Assembly: GCF_030272615.1 (NCBI RefSeq) | Contig: NC_081412.1 | Location: 21,978,432 to 22,042,431 of the forward strand | Length of the DNA stretch: 64,000 nucleotides | From: Cryptomeria japonica | Lineage: Eukaryota > Streptophyta > Pinopsida > Cupressales > Cupressaceae | Direction: 5' to 3' | Shown: positions 32,101-44,125 of the stretch, one piece after another | Numbering within the stretch: the first letter of the stretch is position 1 | How the letters are laid out: every line of letters begins with the position of its first letter | Program-made: the position numbers and the translations under genes | Notes under the pieces: model-generated | Told to the model about the DNA's origin: nothing | The model's database searches: none | Seen by the model: only the letters and a program-made list of their open reading frames with translations

Positions 32101-33400
32101 AAACAAATATAAAAGTTACAGGAAGACTTGACAAACAAAAAAATCAAAGAGGAAAGCAACAAATAACAAGTGCAATGATTTACAAAAAAGGATAAAAAAT
32201 TCGGGCTCTGTAGTAAAAATTGCAGAGTAGGAAAAGATGGATGCAGAATCGAAGGACTCGAGTGAAAAACTGGCTAAAAGCAGTAAAAAAATTGATGATG
32301 AAAGAGCCATTTTTAAAAAATTATACAAAAATTATGAATCTGCTACTACCAAAATAAGAAAAATATAGGACCTATTGGATCATGCGAAGGAAAAAGAAAA
32401 ACATTTGGAAGAGGAAGTAGAGGAAGAAAGAAAAAAATGTGCACAAATGAAAGAAGACCTGCACAATATAAATGATAAAATTAAAACTTCGGAGGATAGA
32501 TTGAAAGATAATATGAAAAATACAACAAAGTATATACAAGAAAACATTTGGGGGAAAATAATGTAGAGGAGTGACAAGTTGTGTGAATGGTTTGAATTGA
32601 ATGAAAGTCTGAGATTAATTTATATGAAAATCAAAGGGCATATTGAGAAGAGAATACATGTTTATTCAAAAGAGGATATGGCAAAACAAATTTTGCAAGT
32701 AGTCTACAGTACCATTGACATCTATTTGGCATCTAAGGGAATTAACAACCGCATTGATGCCACAATTAAGACATCATCTATCCTTCAAAAATGCCAGAAA
32801 CTAAGGGAAACATCAGAAGTTATGGATAAATGTGGTAAAAAGATATTGAAGCTGCAAGAAAAGACAACTACTTTGATTAAACTTGGTTTGCCTAAGACCA
32901 TTGACCCATCAAATAAATTCATTGGAAAAGAAGCTTACAAAAAGAACATGGAGATAAAAATGAAGTCTGATTTAGACTTGCTTCCTAAGAACACAACTCC
33001 CCAAAGTTTTCTGGAATTCATCAAACCATTTACAACTATGAATGCGGTATTGGGTGAAACAGTGACGTCAAGTCACTCTTCTAAATATGGATTATTGACG
33101 AAGTTGTAGTTGACTTTCCATAGTTTAAAGAATATTGACCTTCCATCAGACAAAGAGTGGAACACCCTACAAAAACTAGCACATAAATCTCAAGAATCAT
33201 AGTATGTATTGCACAATTTTCTACTTTTACTCTTAATTTCAAGGTTTTATGTTTTTTTCTGCTTGGAATTTGACATCACTTGAAATAAATTTATTTTACG
33301 AACAGGAAAAAACCAGAACTCGCTATTGCTAATCCAACCTATGAATCTATGATGCACAGTGCAAACCTTCAGCCTGTAAATTTTTATTCTCAAATTCTCC
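29151..33400 (+). pseudogene. Decayed gene with G-patch and coiled coil, convergent with a hAT transposase
   Basis: The family is not recognised as a whole. It starts MGKPGSNSSTGSQVKK, then shifts frame after an A-run near 29200. Open pieces: 29306-29695, a stretch near 29990-30480 (EEYIVLRFYGSVVKPYKLPI), 30583-31149, 31190-31960 (Ser/Thr/Gly-rich with a repeated SSATA motif), 32375-33109 (Lys/Glu coiled coil, then an alpha-helical C-terminal part). A G-patch lies at about 31084-31160 (GANIVEKMGFEGGGLGPRGE, then GIW and a TAG for Gln). G-patch domains bind RNA or activate helicases. A late intron is plausible: GTATGT at 33201 to ACAG at 33306. Many frameshifts, so old. It could be an accessory gene of the adjacent transposon or an independent gene. 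Confidence 0.55.
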
Positions 33401-33929
33401 CAAGTTTTAACATTTCTGCATTTCTCTGTTGCAAATCGACCTAAAGCTATTGTTGCTCCATTGTTTCTATAAAAGGGAATTCAGGGTCATTTGCAAAGGG
33501 TTCTGAAACTTTGTATTGACTTTTACATGGATAATCACATAGAGTGGTGTATTGAATGAATTGTATCACATGGCTATATTTTGAAAGAATTAATGAAAAT
33601 CTAAGTTGTCAACATGTCTAAATAAACATATCTGTATCAATAAAAATATTATGGTCTTTTATCATGCTATTTTAAATCTGGAAATAGAAAGTTGAAAAAT
33701 ACAATTACAAATCAATATTAAATTCTAATTGCAAAAAGATGACAAACTCATAAAATATCATCAAGTTATCAACCATAATAATATTCTTTTGTAATATGAA
33801 TGATGAGATACAATAATAAGATTAATAAATACCAATATCTTACGATTGCCATTCATCTTCATCAAATTCAGAGCTTTCTTGATTCTTGTCTGTGTTTTCT
33901 TCACTCTGAGTCTGCATACCTTCATTGAA
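33401..33929. other. Region between convergent genes, nothing recognised
   Basis: T-rich and A-rich sequence, likely the 3' untranslated parts of the two facing genes. AATAAA-type signals are easily found in such sequence and were not assigned. Confidence 0.45.
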
Positions 33930-36519
33930 CTACATCTCAATGCTACCAGTAGGTCCAGTACATGAGTCAATAGTCCCACTGGCACTTTGGTTTGAAGTGT
34001 TGCCCAAACCTCTTCTTTCACATTTGGACCTCCTAATTTTTAGTGCCCTATCGTAAGGAAAAGTGTGGACATCATACCTAGATGTATAGAGCCTCAAGTA
34101 ATTTTTCAAATTTTTGTCTAGTTTGTTTCTTAGCTTTGATTTTAGGAACCCCAAAGCACTGAAAACTCTCTCATCTTCCACCGAACCCAACATGATGGTA
34201 AGACATAAATCAACAAGCTTCAAATATTCTGGCATTGAATCACGCAACGCTACGTTCTTAGCTATATATTTCCAAAGCCTTATTACTGATCCCTCTTTGC
34301 GGGGGTTCTCCATTCTACCATATTGTTCCCTCATAGTGTATGCAAAATGAGATGATTTCTCTCTAAGATGAGTTTTGTCTAATATTCCATTTATAGTTAC
34401 TCCATTCAATTCTCTGGATATGCAAAATTATTTTATCAAAGTCAGTAGCTTACTTCGAAAATCAACTACACTATTGAGGCTCCAATATTGAGGAAACACA
34501 ATAGACATGGTTTTGAGTAGGTTGTCAGGAGATAATTTGCTTCTAATATGTGAGGAAAGATTATAGGCAATTTTCTTCACATAAGTAGCTACAGACTCAA
34601 CAATCTTGTCGAAATCTTCCCTTGTAACTCTTGCTAGTTTCTTCCTGGGGCGCTTTCCTAGTTCCTCAGGGTCGACCATGGCATAGAAGTGCATTGGTAT
34701 CTCAAGTCCCCGTACATTGGCACATGCTACCTTGTTTGCACCAATTTGTAAAATGTTATCAGGATTGTTCAAATATGTGAGTGTCTGCCACTTAACAAAT
34801 TTTTCATCAGATAGTGTTTGTTGATTTTGATAGAGATTGTTGAGCGTCATGCATGTCATCTTATGTAGTGTAGCATATTATACAATATACAGAACTTTTT
34901 TTTGGGCAACCTTCTTAATATTACTCATTTCCTCTAGCATGGGTAGAAGAGCTACTAAAGTTAAGAGTGTCTCTAGATTACTTAACCTTTGAAGAAGGTC
35001 AAGAAATTTTGGTTGCTCTGATTTGTCACGAGTTGTGTGAAATAGTCCACTCAAGGATGGATATTCTGAAAAAAATCATGCACTGGACCATCCAAAGAGA
35101 CCCATCTAGTATCATTATCCTTGAGAAGCGTTTTCCCATCAGTTATTCCATTAGCAAAGTGTTGAAATTACATAAATAGCTTGGAACTTCAATAGAAATG
35201 TGAGTAGAGCTCTTTGATTAAAATTTCATTTTTTTGACTGAAGAATAATTGCTCACAATTCCAAAAGCTAGATTCATTCTGTGAGCCCTGTAGTGAATTG
35301 CAGTAATGTATACTGCAAAATAAATTTCAATCTTTGTACAAAGACCATTCCTGTGACCTTGCGTTACTGAATCTTCATCTTCTCCAACACACACCAATAT
35401 TTTGGCAACCATCATGTCATCCATAACTCCATATTCAATTAAACATCTCTTTACTAGTTGAAATAAATTTTCTGCTGTTGCACTATCCTTCATTTTAGCA
35501 ATAAATAGTAGATGAGGTTGGTGGGCATGATTCTATATAGTATAAACATGCATGCATACCCATGAAGTATTGTCTACTATCGTAACTTTGTCTAAAGAAA
35601 ATGCAATAAAGTTTGGCTCTTATTTTTTCCTTTACATCTTCTTTTTCAACCTCAACAAGACAACTTGCCCATTCCCATCCACTATTTATTGACCAGTGAT
35701 TATTAGGATAGTTAGGAACTTTCAAAAAGTGTAATAAACCAATAATTAATGGGAAATCTGTCATAGCATGCCCTATGCTCAAAATATGAAAAACAAAACT
35801 TAACTGAACAACTTTTCACAGTCGTTCTATTTGCATTGCTTTTCCAAAACTAGCTTCAATAGAACCTTTAACTTCAACAAGCTTCGTTTGTATTTTCTCA
35901 TGAAAATAATACTCTTCGACATTCCTCACATGCTTACATTCCTCCTTTGTTATCTATCTTATAACTGATTTTTCAACTCCGTCTATCATTTGTTTTTCAT
36001 AAACTTTACCCATATGCTTTTCTATGGTGTCAAATTTTAGCTGCAACCTAATTTCCTTGTTCCAAGTGCAAATATTACACCTACATTCTATTGGAGGATC
36101 ACCTTCAATTGGATTCTCTATTGGTTCAATGAATGGATACTTTGATGCCTAATTAACTTGAAAATTTTGCACGGTCATATCCGATCCTTTTTTAATTTTG
36201 GTTGATCCTTTTTTGATATGGATTTTCATTTCCCCTTCCGTGCATTATCACCCAAGTCGATTATATCATTTGGGAAAACTTGGGTATCTACCAAATAATC
36301 TTCTTCAATATCATCCTGATCTGAGATATCAGGTTCACCGTTGTCTTCAACATGTGGTGTAGGTTGTGAATTTTATACTTGTACTTGTGATGTTGTACCT
36401 TCCTGATTTTCACCACAATCTTTTCCAAAGCCAAAGTACGAAGACAACGTTCTGCATTTTTTTGGCCTCTCATGGTCTTCCCTACATTCAGGTTTCCTAC
36501 CCTTCTTCCTATTCGACAT
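33930..36519 (-). pseudogene. hAT superfamily transposase (decayed)
   Basis: Cut-and-paste transposase. On the minus strand the start MSNRKKGRKPE at 36519 follows directly on a splice acceptor. The middle contains FSLDKVTIVDNTSWVCMHVY near 35600-35540, then CVGEDEDSVTQGHRNGL and AHRMNLAF (35493-35218), which match the catalytic and AHR-x-NLA blocks of zinc-finger-862-like hAT proteins. The C-terminal piece (34409-33930) has the hAT dimerisation block: LVDLCLTIMLGSVEDERVFS, followed by LGFLKSKLRNKL. The N-terminal third (about 36300-35800) is full of stops. The C-terminal pieces 34859-34428 and 34409-33930 are open. No BED zinc finger is visible. Terminal inverted repeats were not located. Confidence 0.85.
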
Positions 36520-36762
36520 CTACAATGAAATAAAAGTTGCAAAAAAAATATCAATTTGTTGAAGAAGCAATAATAGACTATAAAGTATAATATATGTTTC
36601 ATTGGCCCTATGACCTACAATCTAGATGTCTGAGGTCTGAATCTCCCAGCTGACCACTTGGCACTGATGGGTCCCCACTAAATAAGAATGAACTCAACAA
36701 TGAAAATAGATATAGATAAACTCAGAATAATATTATAACACATAAAAAATATGATTGCTCAC
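36520..36762 (-). other. Predicted leader intron of the hAT gene
   Basis: On the minus strand the donor AAAG|GTGAGC is at 36763/36762 and the acceptor TTGTAG ends at 36520, with the ATG as the next three bases. Length 243 bp, T-rich. The upstream exon is about 36763-36870. Confidence 0.5.
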
Positions 36763-36893
36763 CTTTAGGTCACTAGCAATCGCCAATGTAGTCAACAACA
36801 ATGATTTTCCTTGGTCTGAAACTTCACTATTGATCTGAATTCAGGGCCTAGAACCCACTAGATTGTGTAGAGATAGATTTGATCTTTGAATGC

Positions 36894-36900
36894 ATTTATA
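36894..36900 (-). promoter_or_regulatory. TATA box of the hAT transposase gene
   Basis: Minus-strand TATAAAT, about 30 bp before the inferred start of the leader exon. Motif and spacing agree. Confidence 0.5.
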
Positions 36901-36904
36901 CCAA

Positions 36905-37380
36905 TCCTTATATGGCGAATTCCGTGAGAATTTTATATGGTATACAAATATTTGGCGAATCCCGCTTAACTATAACACGACTTCAGTAATTTTTGAGGTG
37001 AATATGTGTCATCCAAATAATTGGCAAATACAATACAATTGGCGAAGGTTGGGGTGAATGGAGACACGCATCGACAAAATGCCAAGCAAATTGGGTCCTC
37101 CTGCCTAACAAATCTTCATATGCCTATAGGTGAATTATGATAGTCTATTAAGGCAACCTCAAAGAGTGTAGGTGGAAAAATTAAATTTACCTTGTGTCCA
37201 TCGCATATTGTATTGGCGAAATCCTTGCATAGAAACATTTAATTACATAAAACATATGGCAATCGGGTTGTGAATTTGACAAAAATTAATAATGTTCTGA
37301 CGACATGGCCACCCCCAGTTGGTACAAAATATTTGCAATTTCCTAGTTGCCGATGTAAAAAATTTGCCACTAAAGTTATC
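36905..37380 (+). repeat. AT-rich stretch with iterated GGCGAA motifs
   Basis: ATGGCGAATTCC near 36914, TTGGCGAATCCC near 36953, TTGGCAAATA near 37020, TTGGCGAAGG near 37040, TTGGCGAAAT near 37213. No coding potential. Compare 24160-24560. Confidence 0.4.
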
Positions 37381-37632
37381 TCTGGTTGTGATCAGGTTTA
37401 TTCTTAGAGTCTCAGTTGAATTGTATTTGACTTGAAGTCTGCATGTTACCGGTTAACTACCAGATGCTCTTTGATGATAATATGATGATTGTCGGATGAT
37501 TGCCGAAAGTTCTAAGGCTTTAATATGATCTGTTTATGTGAACTTGTTCTATTTTCTTGCTTCTTTCATTGTGTCTCTCTTGCTGCATAAGCCGGTTGAC
37601 TCTTTTGAGGGTTTTTACTGGTTATGACTGCA
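37381..37632 (+). repeat. Probable end of a Gypsy LTR
   Basis: Non-coding, ending GACTGCA shortly before an exact primer site. The left boundary was not found, so this is placed only by the primer site and the gag that follow. Confidence 0.4.
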
Positions 37633-37654
37633 TTAAGTGGTATCAGAGCTAGTT

Positions 37655-38826
37655 ATGGACTGGCTAGTGGAAGAATCCTTTGCGAACATTGAGGCATTCC
37701 TTGGGGTGGACATATTGTCGATTGGAGGTAGGCTACGCATGTGTTTAATAGATCGCCAAGGGGAGGCAATTGAAACCGGTAGTCAAATTGTTGAGTTGAG
37801 GTAGTTCACTAAAGTGGAAGAAGAGATGCCACTGAGGAGGACAAACCCCCGAAGGGTAGAGCGGATGATGGAAGACTTCAAGAATGAAGGAATGAAATCT
37901 GTAATGCTTTGGCTGGTTTACAGAGAAAGCTTGATTCTGAGGAAGCTGGTGAAGAGCTTGAGGAAGTTGAAGGACTGGAAGATGAAAGAGAGGAAAGATT
38001 CCTGAGAGTAGTAGTGCAAGTAAAGTTCATAAAGTTGAGGTTTCTAACTTTTTCTGGAATGCTGAACCCAGAGGATCTGATCAGAGAGTTGGAGGACTAC
38101 TTTGAGTTTGAGGGTGTCAAGGACCCGCAAAGAGTCTGGTTGGCACATAACAAGTTGAAAGGACATGCTGCCTTGTGGTGGAAAGAATTTCAAAAAGATA
38201 GATTGGAGAATGGTGAGTTGAAGATCACCTGGTGGAGACAGATGGTTGCAAGATTGAAGGCCAAGTTCATATTGAGAGACTCTGAATTGGAACTGTTCAA
38301 GAAGTTGCAGAACCTAAAATAGAGAAACATGACTGTGAAGGAATATACTAAGGAATTATACAAGGTAGTGATCAAATCTAGACATAGAGAGATGGACAAA
38401 GAAAAGGTGGCGGGGTACATCAATGGACTTGCTTTTAACATTCAAGATGAGATGAGAATGTTGAAAGTTTCCATAGTTGAAGAAGCTTACCAGTATGCTT
38501 TGAAGGCTGAGGAGAAGGTGAGAATAAGACAACCCAATAAGGGAAAGGAGAAATTAAAGATGAGTGATAGTATGAAGAAATCAGTTGAAGAAGAGGAGTC
38601 AAAACCTAAGTGGAGTAAAGAACCAGAACATAAGATACCGATGAAAGGTAGCAATAGTACCGGTAGAGAATTTCTTGGCAAATGTTTCAAATTTGGAGAA
38701 ACCAGACATATATTCTATGAATGTAAGCAAGGAATGGAAAGAAGTTGTGTGGCAAGTGAGGAACCAGAAGGTGATGATACCAGATTTGACTGTGCACCGG
38801 AGCAAGGAGAATCCCTTATGTTCTGA
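37655..38826 (+). pseudogene. Gypsy gag (retrotransposon gag protein)
   Basis: Capsid protein of a Ty3/Gypsy element. ATG at 37655 lies just behind the primer site. The first frame (MDWLVEESFANIEAFLGVDI) meets a TAG at 37802 and shifts near 37900. The diagnostic gag block is in 38040-38320: FSGMLNPEDLIRELEDYFEF, then HAALWWKEFQ and LKAKFILRDSE. It continues past a TAG at about 38320 with KEYTKELYKVVI. The zinc knuckle near 38677 is degenerate (CFKFGETRHIFYEC, second Cys replaced by Phe). Confidence 0.85.
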
Positions 38827-38883
38827 AGAAAGGATACTAGATCTACTTAGAGGAAGAGTCTTTTCCAGACTATGTGTAAATAA

Positions 38884-39431
38884 GGTGGTAAGTGTTGCAA
38901 GGTCATTGTAGATAGTGGAAGTACCAATAATTTATAATCTTAGGAGATGGTTATGAAGCTTGGGTTGAAGAGGATTAAGAATCCTTGTCCTTGTGAGGTG
39001 AGTTGATTCCAAAAGATAGAGATAAAGGAGTAGTGTTGGTGAGTTTCAATATTGGGCCTTTCAGAGATGAAATTTTATGTGATGTTGTATCTATGAGTGT
39101 TTGTCATGTCTTATTGGTAAAACCTTGGCAGTATGATAGAGTAGCTATTTATGACTGTAGAAGAAACCTAGTTACTATTGAAAAGGATGGGCAAAAGTTC
39201 ACATTGATTTATTTGAAGGAGAAAGAGAAGGAGGTGAAGAATCCGAGTCTCGAGAAAATTTGCAATACTAAGAAACCGCTGGTAGAGGTTATACTAGAAG
39301 GTTTGATAGAACCGGTTGAAGAGGTGATACCCGAGGTTTTGAAGAAAGATTTGATAAAATATATTGTGAAGGTTAAACTGGAGGGTGACATGAGTTTGCA
39401 GAAGGAGTTGATGTATAAACCTGATGGATAG
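38884..39431 (+). pseudogene. Gypsy aspartic protease remnant
   Basis: Active site IVDSGST near 38905-38925 is intact, in the same frame as gag. The downstream part at 39003-39431 is in another frame and contains the block CHVLLVKPWQYDR typical of the end of Gypsy protease. Stops lie between them. The linker that normally leads into RT ends at 39431. Confidence 0.78.
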
Positions 39432-39723
39432 ATGGAACCGGTTGCCTGAGAATTCATGGTGACAAACCGAATGAAGTCTTGTGCCAGAACCAAATCAGAG
39501 TTGCAGAAACAGAGACAATGTGCAGATTTGAAGCAAAGAAAGAGAAACAAAGGGAGTCAAAGGTTAGAGAAGCCGGTTGAGGCACTAGAAGAGCTAAAGC
39601 AAAGATTGGAAGATAAAGAAGATGTTTAGATCAAAAATGACCATAAGATCTTCATTCTGAATCCTTTTAGATGTTCATGAGGTACCTCTCATGGAACATA
39701 TTTTTTGACTTGGGTTGCCTAAA

Positions 39724-39997
39724 GCAGGAACATCACCAGTCGATGAGCAATCTTGCATCAACCAAAAATATTTCCTTTCAGTTTTGTTCTTGTTTATTTC
39801 TTTGTGCAGTTTTTTGTGTTCTTACCGATTGATACCGATAGTTTCTTGTTCTTCATGGTAGATCTTTTTTTCGGTTTCCAGATGGTTTCATGAGCTTGAT
39901 TGCAGATTTTTTCAGTTCATTTGGGTTCTTTTCCCGTCAAGTTATCGCTTCCGGTTGACTGTTTATAGGTTCTGGGACAGTTCTTACTCATATCATT
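39724..39997 (+). repeat. Gypsy-type LTR fragment, related to 23548-23816
   Basis: Direct-orientation match to the fragment near 23.5 kb, about 85% by eye over 270 bp, then divergence. It follows the broken Gypsy body and may be the start of its 3' LTR. Confidence 0.6.
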
Positions 39998-40350
39998 GTC
40001 TGGTCCAATATAAAAAAGGTATCCTACAATCCATGAATAAGAAAAACTCTTTTCTACTAGCTAGCACTTTTCTCTGGTAGAAAAATAAGGTGACACCTTT
40101 CTAGAGACCAAATAGTTTGCAATGTATGCATACCAGGGGTCATGAGTTTGGAGTGTAAATATGTGCTCATCAAGGAATGAGTCATCAATCAAATTTCTTG
40201 AATCTGTATTTGTAAGTCTTGACAAGAAATCTGCAACTACAATTGCTTTACCTGGTTTGTCGATTATGGTTATATTAAATTCTTACAACAATAGTAACCA
40301 TCTTACCAATTGACCTGTTAAAACCAACTTATTCATCAAATATCTTATTA

Positions 40351-40629
40351 CTATATGGTCTTTATGAACAAAAACTTGATAACGTATGATGTAGTGTCTA
40401 AACTTATCATAGCATAGATTATAGCTAACATTTCTTTCTTTGTGACTGTATAATTAAGTTTATTTGCTTGTAGATTCTTACAAATATAATAGATTGCATA
40501 TACTGTTATCCCTTCTTTTTTCCCTAGGACTGATCTAATTGTATGTTCTAATGCATTTTTATGTATATGAAATGGTAGAATCCAATTCTGTCCTCTAAGA
40601 ATAGGAGCCTTTGTCAAAACATCCTTCAA
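40351..40629 (-). pseudogene. Gypsy RNase H fragment
   Basis: APILRGQNWILPFHIH, SVLGKKEG and TVTKKEMLAIIYA match the tethered RNase H that follows Gypsy RT. Only the first 90 residues are open. The catalytic residues further on are missing. Confidence 0.75.
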
Positions 40630-40682
40630 TTTCTAAAAGGGTTGTTGACATTCGTGGGTACAAACAAATTCAACATCTTTAC

Positions 40683-41108
40683 TTAAAATAACATATATAA
40701 TGTTGATGCAATTTTGTTGAAATCCTTAATGAATCTTCTATAATAGCTTGCATGGACAAGAAAAATCCCAACATATTTTTGTCTTAATGGTTCTAGCAGG
40801 TTTTGGATGACCTCTATTTTCATGGGGTCAACTTGTATACCTTTTTGGTTAACATGGTGGCCAACAACCACTCCTTCTTGCATCATCATATAACATTTCT
40901 CATTGCTAACTGAAAGGTTGTGGTGTATACATATTTGAAGTAACTTAGTTAGATTGGCCATAGCTTCCTCATAACTATCACCATATGTGGTGAAGTCATC
41001 CATATATACTTCCATGAAATCATGTGTGTTTTGAGAATATACTAATGTCTTCTCTTTGAAATATTGTAGGTGTGTTATAGAGTCCAAAAGGTAGGATAAA
41101 ATAGGCAT
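40683..41108 (-). pseudogene. Gypsy reverse transcriptase fragment (Athila/Tat-like)
   Basis: The catalytic box is VYMDDFTTYGDS, with the YMDD Tyr at about 41006. The conserved sequence after it includes EKCYMMMQEGVVVGHHVNQK and YYRRFIKDFNKIA, typical of Gypsy RT thumb regions. Upstream RT blocks (to about 41500) are broken by stops. A stop near 40680 separates it from RNase H. Confidence 0.88.
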
Positions 41109-42280
41109 AAGTTCTCCATGGACAAGTGAATGTATTTTTGTCTTGATCTTCTAGTGCAATATGAATCTAGTTATAATCATTAAAAGCATCCAAAAATGAG
41201 AATTTTTTCTTCTTCGCTAAAGAGTCTAGAACCCGATCAATAAATGGAAGAGGAAAGTAATCTTTCCTTGTTCTTGAATTGAGTTCCTTTTATTCAACAT
41301 AGAATCTCCATTTCCTCTTTTATTTGGCACAATAAAAAGTGGTGAAACCCTTTGGCTATAAAAAATGGGATAGATGAATCATGCATTTAGCAATTTTTGT
41401 AATACAGTCTTTACTATCTCTTTGACTGTTGGATTCATCCTCCTTTGAGGTTGTCTATTTGGCCTACAATAATTTTTGATATAAATCCTATTTGTATAGA
41501 GGTTTGGGTCCAATAATTTCATATCACTATAATCCCAAGCAAACGCTTCTTTCTATTCCTGCAACAAAGGCATCGACTATTTTTTCTATTTTGGCAAGAG
41601 TTTGCCATTGATATTTATATACATTCTAGGAGTAATCTAAACTTGAGTGCCAAGTAGACTCATTGAGGCTGTATTCAAGCATGTTGTAATCGAGGTTGTT
41701 GTGTGTGGTAGCAATTGGTTAAGCAGCTATGCCGGTAGATAGATATGTCTCAAAAGAGGCTATAAGAAGCACTAAATACAAGAGCTAAGATGTACATGGC
41801 AAGCATGAAAATGCTTCCTCTTGTCTATTTTAATTATTTTGGATTATGTGATCAAGGACTACATCCCTATCCTTCCCTTATAATATAGGCCCCCTTTCTA
41901 GCATCATTAATGCTTGTAGGCTATCTTCTTTTGTATCTCAAAAATCTGGCCAAATAGCTTGATCATCCTATTGATGAGGTTGAGCTAGAGGATAGAGAAC
42001 TAATTTCTTTGTGACATCCATTTGAGATGATCATCTCTCTTGACCTACATCCTGTAAAAGAATATGTTGTTGCAAACCATGATCTCCCAAGAATAATTGG
42101 ATATCCTACAAGATTAGCTTTTGGCTGAAGAATGATGAAATCAATAGGGTATTCCTAAGAGTTTAGTGTTATGACCAAATACTATACCATCCCTTTTGGT
42201 TTAACTATGGAACTATCAACAAGTTGTAGGACAATAGGTGTAGGTCTTAGATTAGGTAATTGTAGACTCCACATAGTTTC

Positions 42281-42928
42281 TTAGGTCATCTCATTAATTT
42301 CTTGTCCTAGACCAATCAGAGTGTTTGGGATAAGTACACCATTAATTGTAACATTTACCATAAGGTTCCCTGGATCAGTGTACTTAGGAACCATTACTTT
42401 TCCCAACATAATGTTTGCTAGCCGACCCACTATATGGAGAGTTTCAAGGTCCTTTCTTTTCTTACCTGACTTCTTAAGGCATAAATCCTTAATAGTCTTA
42501 TTATAGATTGGAACATCATTTCTTTCTTGGAATAAGGGAATTATAATACTAACATTCTTCAATTGGTCTGAGAAATCAAATGCAAGTTCAAACTCAGGTT
42601 TTTGTACAGTAAGACTCTCTATAAATAGAGGCAAGCGTTCCTTACTAGACTCTGGGTCAAGAGGTAAATATTGGCTGCTAAGAAGAGGATGTACATCAAG
42701 TGAGGTGTCATCTGATGACACTCCTATTATTATTGGGCATGTTGGTGCAGCCAAAGTTTTTCCAGAGTGAAGGTGTACATTATTGATGTAAATTACATAG
42801 GTAGGAAATTGTTGAGGATCATTAGCATATTCTTGTTGTACTAGACAATTGTTCGGATTTGGTTTAGGTTGTGTTGGCAACTGGGTGGACTTAAGAGATT
42901 GTGTAGGAGGATTGGTAGGATTAGGCAT
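42281..42928 (-). pseudogene. Gypsy gag-protease junction region (Athila/Tat-like)
   Basis: A 215-codon open stretch, Pro-rich at the start (MPNPTNPPTQSLKSTQLPTQ), then a folded region with LAFDFSDQLKNVSIIIPLF and GKKRKDLETLHIVGRLANIM. Just downstream in the same direction (to about 42150) PIDFIILQPK and PIILGRSWF match the end of the aspartic protease. The frame is broken by a stop at 42281 and more stops downstream. Family assigned from block order and the RT that follows. Confidence 0.65.
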
Positions 42929-43200
42929 AATGGTAGGTTGAACTGGTGGAGCTGATAATTACTATGAGTATCTAGGATTAGGATTAGTCCATTGTTGATT
43001 ACCTCTCCACTGTGGCTGCTACCAATTTGTTTGAGATATTTGCCAATGTGGATACTAATTTGATAGTTGAAAAGGTTGTCATCCCCTGGAAGGAGGATTC
43101 CAAGGTACTATTTTAGGATTCATCCAATTTGGTGGAGGTGGAATTTGCTATTGATTAAAACTACTAGAATAAGGATTATAATAAACTAGTTTAGGATTCA

Positions 43201-44125
43201 TCCAATTCAAAAACTTTCTCTAATGGTGAAAACCATATCAAATCTAAACTATACTAATAATGATGGTATTGTAACTCAAGTGGCCCCCCTTGGTTAAGTA
43301 CCTGATTATAGGTTCATAAGATTATACTTCAACTAAAAAATGTATCAATATCCATTGATCATAATTTCATATTGAAGGAAAACATAACTAACAACATAAG
43401 AACAATGACTCATTAACCTTTTTTAGGTTAGAGAACTATCTTATTTATACCATCTTTCCTATGAATAAGTTTCTAACTAATTAAATATTGATCCCAATAT
43501 ATAGGGAGAGATTTATTAACAATAATTAAAAGAGCATAATCTAAACAAGAGTCCTATTAGGACTGCAACTCTTAATAAATTCCTTGCTACATAATTATCT
43601 ATTGCATTAGTTTCAACAAACTTCCTAATAGTGCATGATCAAGTAGTTGAATTCATAACATAAAGAATACATGTGGAAGTGTTTCCCTTAGACAGTTTAA
43701 TCTATTTGAGCTATTGTTGACCGAATCAACATTTATTTTGTAATGGTTACAAAAACTGGGGCAGTGAACAGTTGCAGGAATAGTAAGCTCTGGCCTGGAA
43801 AGGATGCTACAAAATAAGTTTGCACACACAACATCAAAAGCCATAACAACTAACCATTCTCATCACATAATGCATAAATTTACAAGCCCACACACACACA
43901 CACATATTATATTAGAGTCATCTCAACACATATAAAGGTTCTCAAATAAAGTCTTAATGCAAATACAAACCATACTATGATTGAAGTTCATGGAAATTAA
44001 ATATAAATTTTGACCAAAGTCTAAACCATGACTAGTAAAAAGGCTTCTAAAAGTAGACATTATAGGCCCCCACCACCATGAGATAAAGAGTCATCCTCAT
44101 CACATAATAGATTGAAGAAAACAAA
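43201..44125. other. AT-rich spacer with a CA microsatellite
   Basis: No coding signal. A (CA)n run lies at about 43889-43904. Nothing else recognised. Confidence 0.5.

Larger units (their letters stand above)
37633..39723 (+). mobile_element. Ty3/Gypsy element fragment (primer site, gag, protease; RT onward missing)
   Basis: Primer site TGGTATCAGAGC at 37638-37649, gag 37655-38826, protease about 38884-39431 and a Lys/Glu-rich tail to about 39630. It then jumps to LTR-like sequence at 39724. No reverse transcriptase, RNase H or integrase is present. Confidence 0.8.
40350..43200 (-). mobile_element. Ty3/Gypsy element of Athila/Tat type, internal region only
   Basis: Minus-strand order: Asn/Pro/Gln-rich gag tail (43200-42950), gag-protease (42928-42150), spacer, reverse transcriptase (about 41500-40683), start of RNase H (40629-40351). 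No LTR was identified on either side. Many stops in the spacer. Confidence 0.78.
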
